Below are positions 17,555 to 26,156 of a DNA stretch of 56,330 nt, piece by piece. The DNA is from Methanolinea sp. (GTDB taxonomy: Archaea; Halobacteriota; Methanomicrobia; Methanomicrobiales; Methanospirillaceae). A model generated the notes under the pieces. That model saw only the letters and a list, made by a program, of their open reading frames with translations, did not search any database and was not told where the DNA came from. The stretch spans positions 1-56,330 of the forward strand of contig JARYMB010000012.1 of the NCBI GenBank assembly GCA_029907345.1, written 5' to 3'. Positions within the stretch are counted from its first letter, which is position 1. Every line of letters begins with the position of its first letter. The translations under genes and the position numbers were made by a program.

Positions 17555-17706
17555 GACGGGCCGTTCCGGGCAGGGAAACGGAGTGGGGGGCGATAACCCT
17601 CCCCCTCTGCCGGGACGGGGGGAAACCTTCACGTCGGAAGGGTTCCATATTCCCCCTTATTCCACGGAGACCTTTTTCGGGCTCTCCTGCCCCGTGGTGA
17701 CGACCC

Positions 17707-18657
17707 GTGCACGCAATAGAGGCAATCTCCCTCGAAAAGAGGTTCGGCACGATCCAGGCACTGGCAGGTATCAGCTTTTCCGTCGAGGAGGGCGAGACGT
17801 TTGGGTTCCTCGGCCCGAACGGGGCGGGCAAGACGACGACGATCCGCATCCTGACCGGAATGACCGAGCCGACGGGGGGTTCCGGGCGCATTTTTGGCCG
17901 GGACGTCGTGAGGGAAAAGATCCCGGCACGCAGGGAGATTGGAATCGTGCACGAGACCTCCAACATCTACACCGACCTTTCTGCCTGGGAAAACCTCATA
18001 TTCACCGCAAGGCTCTACAACGTCGGGAAAAGGGAACGCGAGAGCCGGGCCCACGACCTCCTCTCGGTCTTCGGGCTTGCCGGGCGCAAAGACGACAAGA
18101 CGAAAGGGTTCTCCAAGGGCATGAAACGGCGGCTCACGATCGCCATGGGCCTCATCAACAACCCCCGCCTCCTCTTCCTCGACGAGCCGACCTCCGGCCT
18201 GGATGTCCAGAGCAACCTGATCATCCGGGACGTTATCAGGCGTCTCACCGGGGAAGGGGTGACCATATTTCTCACGACCCACAACATCGAGGAAGCAAAC
18301 ATCCTCTGTGACAGGGTGGCGATCATCAACAGGGGCCGGATTGCAGCCATCGACACGCCGGAACGGCTCAAGAAGACGATCCAGAGCGTCCAGTCGATCG
18401 AGGTGGCCTTCGATCCTTCCGCCGCAGTCAGGGCTGACGAGCTTGCCGAGATCGACCAGGTCACCGCTATCCGGAAGATGGGCGACAAGTACCGGCTGAT
18501 TACCGGCGACCCGCCGGCAGTCATCGGGGGTGTCATGGACTATGCCGGGAGGTCCGGCCTCCGCATCATCAGTATCAACACCCTCGGCCCCAGCCTCGAG
18601 GACGTGTTCATCCGGCTGACGGGCCTTGACGAAAAAGGAGGTGGAGGTACCCCGTGA
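17707..18657 (+). CDS. ABC transporter ATP-binding protein (DrrA/CcmA type)
   Basis: A 316-residue ATPase. It has Walker A GPNGAGKTT, signature FSKGMKRRL, Walker B LLFLDEPTSGLD and the switch His in FLTTHNIEE, followed by a C-terminal extension of about 90 residues usual in DrrA-like exporters. The GTG start has a GGTGA site 6 nt upstream. The stop overlaps the permease start (GTGA). Substrates of such exporters range from drugs to lipids; nothing here identifies one. It lies 152 bp after the kinase of the partner-switching cluster in the same direction, probably with its own promoter. Confidence 0.92.
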   Translation: MHAIEAISLEKRFGTIQALAGISFSVEEGETFGFLGPNGAGKTTTIRILTGMTEPTGGSGRIFGRDVVREKIPARREIGIVHETSNIYTDLSAWENLIFTARLYNVGKRERESRAHDLLSVFGLAGRKDDKTKGFSKGMKRRLTIAMGLINNPRLLFLDEPTSGLDVQSNLIIRDVIRRLTGEGVTIFLTTHNIEEANILCDRVAIINRGRIAAIDTPERLKKTIQSVQSIEVAFDPSAAVRADELAEIDQVTAIRKMGDKYRLITGDPPAVIGGVMDYAGRSGLRIISINTLGPSLEDVFIRLTGLDEKGGGGTP

Positions 18658-19415
18658 GGAACGTGTCGGAGTTCTGCAGCGGGGTCTGCACAGGGTTTTC
18701 CGCTGCCTGGGCGATTGCACGAAAAGACATCCTCATCTACTACGCGAAGCCCAACATCATCGTCTCCGGGATGCTCTTTCCCCTCTTCATGTTCCTTGCC
18801 TTCGCGGTCGGCCGGCCGGCAGATCCGGCGACGATGGTCCCGGGCCTGATCGCGATCACGATCCTCTTCTCCTCGTCCTCCATCGAACCGGTCTCCATCC
18901 CCCTCGAGAGGAGGACGAAGACGTTCGAACGCCTCCTCTCAGCCCCCGTCTCGCTGCACATGGTCGTGCTCGGCGAGAGCATGAGTGGTTTTTTGTACTC
19001 CTGCTGCGTCGCTCTCGTCCCCCTCGCTGCAGGCATGGTCCTCTTCCGGATCCCTGTACCCGATTTCCCGGTCCTCGCAGCCGGGATCATTCTCCTCTCT
19101 TTCTGCTTTGCGACGATGGGCACCCTCTTTGCAGCCTACCCCACCGAGAGCCCCGGCGACATCATGTCCATGCTCAACCTCGTGCGCCTCCCGCTCATCT
19201 TCGTCTCGGGGGTTTTTGTCCCTATCGGGCAGGTTCCGTTCCCCGGCCAGGTCATCGCGTACCTCTCCCCCCTGACGTACGGAAACGATCTTGTCCAGGC
19301 AGGGTTTGGAAGGGCCACCCAGTTCCACACCGGAATCGATATCGCCGCCCTCTGCATTGCCATCGGGATCTTCCAGTCCCTGGCAAACAGGCTCTATCGG
19401 GCATTCAATGAATGA
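18654..19415 (+). CDS. ABC-2 type transporter permease
   Basis: A 253-residue membrane protein with six hydrophobic segments and the ABC-2 pattern: a cytoplasmic N-terminus with a RKD element, a loop with ERRTKTFERLLSAPVS between the second and third segments, and a final hydrophobic hairpin after the LSPLTYGND motif. The GTG start overlaps the ATPase stop and has a strong GGAGGTGGAGG site, so the pair makes one exporter with a homodimeric membrane part. Confidence 0.9.
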   Translation: MRNVSEFCSGVCTGFSAAWAIARKDILIYYAKPNIIVSGMLFPLFMFLAFAVGRPADPATMVPGLIAITILFSSSSIEPVSIPLERRTKTFERLLSAPVSLHMVVLGESMSGFLYSCCVALVPLAAGMVLFRIPVPDFPVLAAGIILLSFCFATMGTLFAAYPTESPGDIMSMLNLVRLPLIFVSGVFVPIGQVPFPGQVIAYLSPLTYGNDLVQAGFGRATQFHTGIDIAALCIAIGIFQSLANRLYRAFNE

Positions 19416-19507
19416 GAACCGGGAACGAAAAGAAGCGGGGCGAAATTTATCAGGAAAGAGGGTGAATGAGGAATGGTGAAACTCATTTTCAGGCTGGAGA
19501 ACCGAAA

Positions 19508-19879
19508 ATGGCAAAAATTCTCGTCATCGACGATTCAAGGTTCCAGAGGAAACTCATATCTTCTGTCCTCGAGGAGAAGGGATACCAGGTCCTGACTGCG
19601 GGAGATGGACGCGAGGGTTTCGCGGTGGCCCGCCAGGAGTCCCCCGACCTCGTTATCTGCGACCTCCTGATGCCCGGAATCGACGGGTTCAATTTTTTAA
19701 GGATGGTCCGGGAAGAAGGTCTTGCCACCCCCGTCCTTGTCTTCACTTCCGATATCCAGAAGACCACCCGGGATATCTGTCTTGAACTTGGAGCCTGTGA
19801 TGTCCTCAACAAGCCGGTGAAAGGGGAGGCCCTGATCCCTGCCGTCGAGAGAGCGATCGGGAGCGCAAAAAAGTCATGA
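19508..19879 (+). CDS. Stand-alone CheY-like receiver protein
   Basis: A protein of 123 residues if started at ATG 19508 (MAKILVIDDS), which begins exactly at the receiver fold; the frame is open for 14 more codons upstream but these match nothing. The acidic pair in VIDDS, acceptor D52 in LVICDLLMP, the Thr/Ser in VFTSD and the Lys in LNKPVK are all present. No output domain. The stop overlaps the CheC gene by 4 bp (ATGA), which marks CheC as the likely phosphatase of this receiver. Confidence 0.9.
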   Translation: MAKILVIDDSRFQRKLISSVLEEKGYQVLTAGDGREGFAVARQESPDLVICDLLMPGIDGFNFLRMVREEGLATPVLVFTSDIQKTTRDICLELGACDVLNKPVKGEALIPAVERAIGSAKKS

Positions 19880-20484
19880 ATGCCGGAGAAGAGTCCATTG
19901 ACGCGATCCGCGAGTTGATCAACATCGGTGTCGGGCGTGCCGCCGGGCTCCTCAACGACATGACCGGGACGCACATACGGCTCCAGGTTCCGGAAGTCCG
20001 GGTGTTGCGGTATTCCGATCTGACACGTGAGCAGCGACTCCTGGACAGCGCCCACCTCTCTGCCGTCACACTCAGGTTTTCGGGGTCTTTTTCGGGCATG
20101 AGCATGCTTGTCTTTCCCGAAAAGAGCGCCGCAGTCCTGATCACGGCCCTGACAGGGGAGGAGATCGAGGAGCCTGAACTCGACGCGCTCCGGATCGAGA
20201 CCTTGAACGAGGTCGGAAATATCGTGAACAACGCCGTGATGGGTTCCATCACGAATGTCCTCGGGGAGCGCCTGACCTACTCGATGCCGGAATACAGGGA
20301 GGGTGGAATCGGGGAGATCCTCGGGAAAGAGAGGTCTTCCGACTACGACTGGGTCATCCTCGCCGTATCGCAGTTCATGATCGAAGACCTCCGGGTAGTC
20401 GGCAACATCCTGATGATATTCGAAATAGGTGCCCTTGATACCCTCCTTGAAAAGATAACCGCGGTAATGGGCAGCCATTCATGA
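19876..20484 (+). CDS. cheC: CheC-type phospho-receiver phosphatase
   Basis: A 202-residue protein with both CheC active-site helices. The first reads D9-x3-E13-x2-N16 and is followed 22 residues later by P39. The second has Glu and Asn in NEVGN, again followed 22 residues later by Pro. These Glu/Asn pairs remove phosphate from CheY in the characterised family. The gene sits between a single-domain receiver and a PAS kinase, with 4-bp overlaps on both sides, and no other chemotaxis gene is nearby. It therefore probably resets a local phosphorelay rather than flagellar motility, though the output could still be an archaellum located elsewhere. Confidence 0.9.
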   Translation: MNAGEESIDAIRELINIGVGRAAGLLNDMTGTHIRLQVPEVRVLRYSDLTREQRLLDSAHLSAVTLRFSGSFSGMSMLVFPEKSAAVLITALTGEEIEEPELDALRIETLNEVGNIVNNAVMGSITNVLGERLTYSMPEYREGGIGEILGKERSSDYDWVILAVSQFMIEDLRVVGNILMIFEIGALDTLLEKITAVMGSHS

Positions 20485-22376
20485 CGATGAGCTCCTTCCT
20501 CTCCCGGTGCGAGAACCTTGACATCCTGCCTGCCGGCATCATCATTCTGGAATCCGATTACACGGTCATCTGCTGGAACAGGACGATGGAGGAATGGACA
20601 GGAATTCCCCGGGAGAAAGTACTCGGCCGCGATCTCCGCGACCTCTACCCCCACCTTTCGGACAGGAAGTACGCTCTCCGCATTGGCCAGGTCTTCGAGG
20701 GCGGTGCTGCTGCGTTTTTCTCGACACAGTTCCACCCCCATTTCATCCCTGCACCCCTGCCGGGAGGAGGGCTCCGTTTCCAGAGGACGACAGTCCATTC
20801 CGTTCCGGAGGGGAATAAAACCTATGCACTGGTATTCATCGACGACGTGACCGAACTCATCCAGCAGGTCCGTGCATACCGCGGGATGCGGGACCGGGCA
20901 CTCCGCGAGGTCAGGGAGAGACTGGAGAAAGAGGCGGCGCTGGAGGAGAGCGAGGCAAAGTTCCGGGAGATCTTTGACTCTGCAAACGATGCCATTCACA
21001 TCCACGAACTCCGCGGGGATGGTCTCCCGGGCAGGTTCTCCGAGGTGAACGCAGTTGCCTGCGAAATGCTCGGGTACAGCAGGGAGGAGTTCCTTGCGAT
21101 GACACCGCTTGACCTCGTTCAGGGAGGACACAGCAGGCCCCTTGACGTGATCGGCAGGGAGATCCTCGGGAAAGGCCACGCAATTTTCGAGACGGAGCAC
21201 CGGAGAAAGGATGGTGGCACCGTCCCGGTCGAGATCCATGCCCACCGCGTGACGATCCGCAACAGGGAGGTTGTCCTCTCTGTCGTGCGTGATATCACGG
21301 AGCGCAGGCGCAACGAGGCTGCCCTTCTCGCGTTAACAAAGGAGCTGCAAACCATCTTTGACAACGCCCCGGCCATGATCTGGTACAAGGACACTGAGAA
21401 CAGGTTCATCCGTGTCAACCCTGCCGCGGCGGCTGCAAAAGGCCTCCCCCGGGAAGAGATCGAGGGAAAAAGTGCGTACGACCTCTTCCCGGAACTGGCC
21501 GAGAAGTATTACAGGGATGACCTCGAAGTCATCACGACCCAGAAACCCAAGCTGGGGATCATCGAGCAGATGCCGACACGAGACGGGGGAACCCGGTGGG
21601 TGGAGACACACAAGGTGCCCCTCTTTGACCCGGAGGGGAAAGTCTCCGGCATCCTCCTCTTTGTCAATGACATCACGGAGAGGAAGATGGCAGAGGATGC
21701 CCTCGCCCTTGCACACCGGAAACTCCACCTCCTCTCCACCATCACACGCCACGACCTCCTCAACCAGGTCTCGGCCCTGAAGTGGTACATCGAACTCGCC
21801 AGGGACGAAAAAGAGCCGGCAGCCATCAGGCAATTCCTCGACAAGATGGGGAAGGTCCTGGACACAGCCGAAGAACAGATCACCTTTACGCGGGACTACC
21901 AGGAGATCGGTGTCAGGGAACCGGCCTGGCAGAACGTGGCAGAAATCGCCAGGAGAATCGGGGCAGGATTTCCTCCATCGGGTGTCGTTATCCTCCCTGA
22001 AGTGGATGACATCGAGATCTACGCGGATCCCCTCTTCGGGAAGGTCATCTTCAACCTCTTTGAAAATGCCTTCCGGTACGGTGGACCATCTCTCTCCTGG
22101 ATCAGGGTCTCTGCTGCTGAAGGGCCGGGGGGCCTTACCATCGCCGTCGAGGACAACGGCGCGGGAATCCCGGATGAGGATAAAAAGCATCTCTTCAGGA
22201 AGGGTTTTGGAAAACATACTGGTCTGGGTCTCTTCCTGTCGCGGGAGATCCTCGCGATCACCGGGCTTTCCATCCGGGAGACCGGTGTACCCGGAAAGGG
22301 TGCCCGCTTCGAGATACTCGTCCCGGAAGGCAAGTTCCGGCGGGTATCAGGGGAACGAGCCGGCGGGAAGAGATAA
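20481..22376 (+). CDS. Soluble three-PAS histidine kinase
   Basis: A 631-residue kinase with three PAS domains (about 8-135, 150-275 and 285-405), a helical region with the H box TITRHDLLNQVSAL, and an ATPase domain (N box LFENAFRYGG, EDNGAGIP, GKHTGLGLFL). No membrane segments are visible. The H box and the ITFTRDYQEIG linker are closely related to those of the hybrid kinase at 8790-11804. Its ATG overlaps the CheC stop (ATGA), giving a coupled receiver-phosphatase-kinase operon. Confidence 0.9.
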   Translation: MTMSSFLSRCENLDILPAGIIILESDYTVICWNRTMEEWTGIPREKVLGRDLRDLYPHLSDRKYALRIGQVFEGGAAAFFSTQFHPHFIPAPLPGGGLRFQRTTVHSVPEGNKTYALVFIDDVTELIQQVRAYRGMRDRALREVRERLEKEAALEESEAKFREIFDSANDAIHIHELRGDGLPGRFSEVNAVACEMLGYSREEFLAMTPLDLVQGGHSRPLDVIGREILGKGHAIFETEHRRKDGGTVPVEIHAHRVTIRNREVVLSVVRDITERRRNEAALLALTKELQTIFDNAPAMIWYKDTENRFIRVNPAAAAAKGLPREEIEGKSAYDLFPELAEKYYRDDLEVITTQKPKLGIIEQMPTRDGGTRWVETHKVPLFDPEGKVSGILLFVNDITERKMAEDALALAHRKLHLLSTITRHDLLNQVSALKWYIELARDEKEPAAIRQFLDKMGKVLDTAEEQITFTRDYQEIGVREPAWQNVAEIARRIGAGFPPSGVVILPEVDDIEIYADPLFGKVIFNLFENAFRYGGPSLSWIRVSAAEGPGGLTIAVEDNGAGIPDEDKKHLFRKGFGKHTGLGLFLSREILAITGLSIRETGVPGKGARFEILVPEGKFRRVSGERAGGKR

Positions 22377-22392
22377 GTTTTAGCCCCTCGCT

Positions 22393-22406
22393 GTTTCCTG
22401 GGAAAC
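22393..22406. terminator. Possible small hairpin between convergent genes
   Basis: GTTTCC and GGAAAC flank a two-base centre in the 49-bp gap between the PAS kinase and the methylase gene, just after a TTTT. The stem is short, so the assignment is weak. Confidence 0.25.
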
Positions 22407-22425
22407 GAGCCACGGCTTGCCACTC

Positions 22426-23373
22426 TCACTCCGGGAGGTATGTCCCCGGACGCCCGATGGGGTAGTTCGTCACCACAACCTCCGATATCCTGCCCCTCCC
22501 TGCCCCGTCCGAGTTGATCGCCCGGCGGGCGGAAACGCGGGTAATGGAGAAACCGCTATACAGCTGGTCGAAAAAATCGTCCCCCGGGTCGGTATTCCTG
22601 GGGTCGGAATTGGAGAGCATCAGCAGTGCGCCTTTCGTATTGCAGGCCGCAAAAAACCGGGCGAGCCTCTCCTGCTCCGCGTCGGAGAACCCGTCCTGCG
22701 AGTACGCCGTGAATCGCGCTGTCCTGCTGATCGGGCGGTAGGGTGGATCAAAATAGGCAAACGTTTCTTCCGACATGAAGGGGAGCGACTGGGCAAAGTC
22801 ACCGAGATGCACCACCGTGTTCCGGAGGAGGAGAGAATCCTGCCGGAGGAGGGGCTCGTTCACGATCAGGGGGTTCCTGTACCGCCCGGACGGGACGTTG
22901 AACTCGCCCCGCGAATTGACCCGGAACAACCCGTTATAGCACGTCCTGTTCAGAAAGATGAGCTGGGCCGCCCGCTCGACCCAGCACGGGTGAAACTGGG
23001 CACGGCCGATCGCCTTCCTCCTGCTGTTGAACGTATCCCGGACCTCCCGGTAATATTCCCGGCGGCCTGCCTCGTCCCGGGAGAGATATTCCCCGGCAAA
23101 TCCCCGCAGGACCTCGATCAGCTCGTCCACGCGGTCCCTGATGACCGTGTAGGCAAGGAAGAGCTCTTCGTTGACGTCGAAGATGTGGCACTCCCTGAAA
23201 CGGAAACGGCTGTTGAAGTGGAAGTAAACTGCCCCCCCGCCGACGAATGGTTCCACGTACACGGGGATCCTCCCGTCGCGCACCTTGCGCGGGACCCTCT
23301 CGGCCAGGGCAGGGAGCAGCTGTCTCTTTCCTCCGGCCCATTTCAGGAAGGGCCCGGGAGACGGGACTTTCAT
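22426..23373 (-). CDS. Dam-like DNA N6-adenine methyltransferase
   Basis: A 315-residue class alpha adenine methylase. Visible are the SAM-binding motif KWAGGKRQLLPAL near the N-terminus, VEPFVGGGAVYFHF, and the catalytic motif FAYFDPPYRP (DPPY). This is the D12/Dam architecture of enzymes that often methylate GATC. No restriction enzyme gene is adjacent, so it appears to be an orphan methylase. GATC is common in the surrounding sequence. Target specificity cannot be read directly. A GAGAGG element lies upstream of the ATG. Confidence 0.88.
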   Translation of the reverse strand: MKVPSPGPFLKWAGGKRQLLPALAERVPRKVRDGRIPVYVEPFVGGGAVYFHFNSRFRFRECHIFDVNEELFLAYTVIRDRVDELIEVLRGFAGEYLSRDEAGRREYYREVRDTFNSRRKAIGRAQFHPCWVERAAQLIFLNRTCYNGLFRVNSRGEFNVPSGRYRNPLIVNEPLLRQDSLLLRNTVVHLGDFAQSLPFMSEETFAYFDPPYRPISRTARFTAYSQDGFSDAEQERLARFFAACNTKGALLMLSNSDPRNTDPGDDFFDQLYSGFSITRVSARRAINSDGAGRGRISEVVVTNYPIGRPGTYLPE

Positions 23374-23461
23374 GGGGGTATTCCTCTCTCCTTCTCCCTC
23401 CAGGTTGCACCGCAGGGGTCTTCATCGTGATGCAATGGAACGAAAAAAGGGACCCGCAGGA

Positions 23462-26053
23462 TCACGCAGCCGATGCATCCTCTTTCCTCTTTTCGACGAG
23501 GGACGAGTACCTGGAAAAGAACCACTTCTTTGCGACCTCCACGAGGATGAAATACGCAGTGATGAGCCCGGCAAGGACGAGGTAGAACGCGGGAGGGAGG
23601 TGCACGAACCCGAACACCTCTCCCAGGACCGAGAACGGGAGGAGACAGGCCGCGATCACGATGGAGAGGGTGCTCGCGAGAAGGAGCCTGCTCGGCCTGC
23701 TCCTGAAGAAGGGGACCATTCTCGTGCGGATGAGGAAGATGACAAGCGTCTGGGTACAGATCGATTCGATGAACCATGCCGTCTGGAAAAAGGGTGCGTC
23801 CGCGGCAAAAACAGAGAGCAGGATGAAAAACGTGAGGAAGTCGAAGAGAGAACTGATCGGGCCGAAGACAAGGATGAACCTCTTGATGAACTCCATGTCC
23901 CACCTCTTCGGTGACCGTACCTGCTCTTCGTCGACGTTATCGGTGGGTATCGTCGACTCCGAGAGGTCATACAGGAGGTTGTTGAGGAGGATCTGGATGG
24001 GGAGCATGGGGAGGAAGGTGAGAAACAGGGATGCCCCGGCCACGCTGAACATGTTCCCGAAATTGGAACTCGTCCCCATCAGGATGTACTTCAGGGTATT
24101 TGCAAACGTCTTTCTCCCTTCCCGGACACCGTCGTGCAGGACGCGGAGGTCGTTTTCGAGCAGGATGATGTCGGCGGACTCCCTCGCGATGTCCACGGCA
24201 TTCCGGACGGATATCCCGACGTCTGCCTCCCGTATGGCAGGAGCATCGTTGATACCGTCCCCCATGAACCCCACCACGTGACCGTTCTTCCGAAGCGCAT
24301 TCTGGACCCGGTTCTTCTGGACCGGCGTGAGGCGGCAGAAGAGAGTGACATCCTCGACCACGCGGGAGAGGGTCTCCCTGTCCATCTGTTCGATCTCCCT
24401 GCCGGTAAGTACCCCCCTGACCTCAAGACCGATGAGCGAGGCGACCCTCTGCGTGACCAGCTCGTTGTCGCCGGTGAGGATCTTGAGGTCGATTCCCGAT
24501 TCCACAAGGGCCCGGACCGATTCGCCGGCACTCTCCTTGGGCGGGTCGAGGAACGTGACGAGGCCGAGGAGGGTCATATCCTGCTCGTCTTCCGGGGAAA
24601 AGACAGAACGGTCCTTGGAAACCTTCCTTGCACAGACCGCGAGGGCCCGCAAACCCTTCCTGCTCTTCTCCTGGTAGAGGGCCATGACGGATTCCCGGTC
24701 CCCGGGAGAGAGGATATCTGTCTTTTCACCGCGTTCGATGGACGTGCAGATAGAAAGGACTTCTTCCGGCGCACCCTTCGTGACAAGGAACCTCCCGTTC
24801 CCATCATCGACAACGAGGGAGAGGCGGCGTCGGACGAAGTCAAACGGGATCTCATCGATTTTGCGGAAACGACCTGCGTCCATCGGGCGGAAAGCGATGA
24901 CCGCCTCGTCCAGGGGATTGGAGATACCGGAATGGAAATAGCTGTTCAGGAACGTGTAGTAGAGGACCTTTTCGCTCGGGACGCCGTCCGGGTCAAGGTA
25001 CTCGATGAGGGAGATCCGGTTCTCGGTGAGTGTCCCGGTCTTGTCGGTGCACAGGACGTCCATGCTGCCCAGGTTCTGGATCGACGCGAGATGCCGGACG
25101 ATCACCTTCTTCTCTGCCATGGCAATGGCTCCCTTGGAGAGGTTGAGGGAGAGGATCATGGGCAGGAGTTCCGGGGTCATCCCGACGGCGAGGGCAACGG
25201 CAAAAAGGAGAGATTCCAGGGTGCCATGGCGGAAGAGGGCATTGATGAGAAAGACAAAGATGACCAGGATGAAGATGAACCGGGACATGAGGTAGGAAAA
25301 CTGGGACAGTCCCTTCTCGAAATCGGTCTCGGGGGGCCGTGCCACCAGTGTCCGGGCAATCTTTCCAAACTCTGTCGCCATCCCCGTCCGGGTGACGACC
25401 GCGACCGCCGTCCCGCTGACAACCGAAGTCCCGAGGAAGACGTAATTTTTCGCTTCCGTCAGGGGGGTCCCGGCGGGAACGGGGCCTGCGTGTTTTTCCA
25501 CAGGGAAAGGTTCCCCGGTCAGGGAGGATTCGTTGATAAAGAGGTCGCGCCCGGAGAGGAGACGGGCATCGGCGGGCACGATGTCCCCGGCGGACAGGCG
25601 GATGATGTCCCCCGGAACGAGTTCCGTGAGCGGGACCTCGGCTTGTGTCCCTTCCCGGACAACGGTTGCACGGGTGAGGATCTTCTGCCGGAGGAGTCCG
25701 ACTGCGTTTCCCGCCCTGTACTCCTGGTAGAAATCGAGCAGGACGCTTGCAATGACGATTGCAATGATGATCGCAGCGGAGGGCACGTCCCCGACGAAGA
25801 ACGAGATCATCGCGGCAAAAAGCAGGATGAGGACGAGGACATTGCCGAAGTGATCGAGGAACTGGAGGAAAACGGAACGTTTGCGCGCCCGGGAGATGTC
25901 GTTTGGACCGTATTGCGCCCTTCTCCGGTCCACCTCGGGCAGGGAGAGTCCGTCTGCGGACGTGGCCAGTGCGGACAGTACCTCCTCTTCCGCCAGGGCC
26001 ACGATATCCTGGCCCCGGAGATCTCCTGCCGGAAGTCCGATCTTTTCCTCCAC
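23462..26053 (-). CDS. mgtA: Mg2+-transporting P-type ATPase (MgtA/MgtB type)
   Basis: A protein of 863 residues from GTG 26053, which has a GGAG site 5 nt upstream; the frame runs on to an ATG at 26158 but that would overlap the divergent macro-domain gene. The actuator loop is LTGEP, the transmembrane segment 4 motif is MTPELLPMI (diagnostic of Mgt pumps), the phosphorylation site is CTDKTGTLTEN, and the hinge is MGDGINDAPA. The C-terminal membrane part contains NNLLYDLSE. The family imports Mg2+ and is usually induced at low Mg2+. No Mg2+ sensor leader is evident, though the control region is short. Confidence 0.92.
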   Translation of the reverse strand: MEEKIGLPAGDLRGQDIVALAEEEVLSALATSADGLSLPEVDRRRAQYGPNDISRARKRSVFLQFLDHFGNVLVLILLFAAMISFFVGDVPSAAIIIAIVIASVLLDFYQEYRAGNAVGLLRQKILTRATVVREGTQAEVPLTELVPGDIIRLSAGDIVPADARLLSGRDLFINESSLTGEPFPVEKHAGPVPAGTPLTEAKNYVFLGTSVVSGTAVAVVTRTGMATEFGKIARTLVARPPETDFEKGLSQFSYLMSRFIFILVIFVFLINALFRHGTLESLLFAVALAVGMTPELLPMILSLNLSKGAIAMAEKKVIVRHLASIQNLGSMDVLCTDKTGTLTENRISLIEYLDPDGVPSEKVLYYTFLNSYFHSGISNPLDEAVIAFRPMDAGRFRKIDEIPFDFVRRRLSLVVDDGNGRFLVTKGAPEEVLSICTSIERGEKTDILSPGDRESVMALYQEKSRKGLRALAVCARKVSKDRSVFSPEDEQDMTLLGLVTFLDPPKESAGESVRALVESGIDLKILTGDNELVTQRVASLIGLEVRGVLTGREIEQMDRETLSRVVEDVTLFCRLTPVQKNRVQNALRKNGHVVGFMGDGINDAPAIREADVGISVRNAVDIARESADIILLENDLRVLHDGVREGRKTFANTLKYILMGTSSNFGNMFSVAGASLFLTFLPMLPIQILLNNLLYDLSESTIPTDNVDEEQVRSPKRWDMEFIKRFILVFGPISSLFDFLTFFILLSVFAADAPFFQTAWFIESICTQTLVIFLIRTRMVPFFRSRPSRLLLASTLSIVIAACLLPFSVLGEVFGFVHLPPAFYLVLAGLITAYFILVEVAKKWFFSRYSSLVEKRKEDASAA

Positions 26054-26133
26054 CGCACTCCTCCCTTCCCTTACGAGATATCTCGTGCTTTCGGAGCAGA
26101 TGTATGTATGCACAGGCCCGAAAAGGCTATGAC

Positions 26134-26154
26134 GAGGGGGTTCCGATCCCCCTC
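26134..26154 (+). promoter_or_regulatory. Stem-loop immediately before the macro-domain gene
   Basis: GAGGGGG at 26134-26140 pairs perfectly with CCCCCTC at 26148-26154 around a seven-base loop, two bases before the ATG at 26157. The left arm is the purine-rich stretch that would serve as ribosome binding site, so folding would block it. Confidence 0.5.
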
Positions 26155-26156
26155 CC

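Noticed and set aside
17560-17640. Terminator-like G/C runs after the RsbW-type gene
   Set aside because: A GGGGG/CCCCC pairing can be drawn but with a long loop and several mismatches and no T-tract, so it was not listed.
22426-23373. Restriction-modification system around the methylase
   Set aside because: The neighbours are a kinase and a Mg2+ ATPase, and no nuclease frame is present; GATC is frequent in the window, so there is no sign of avoidance.
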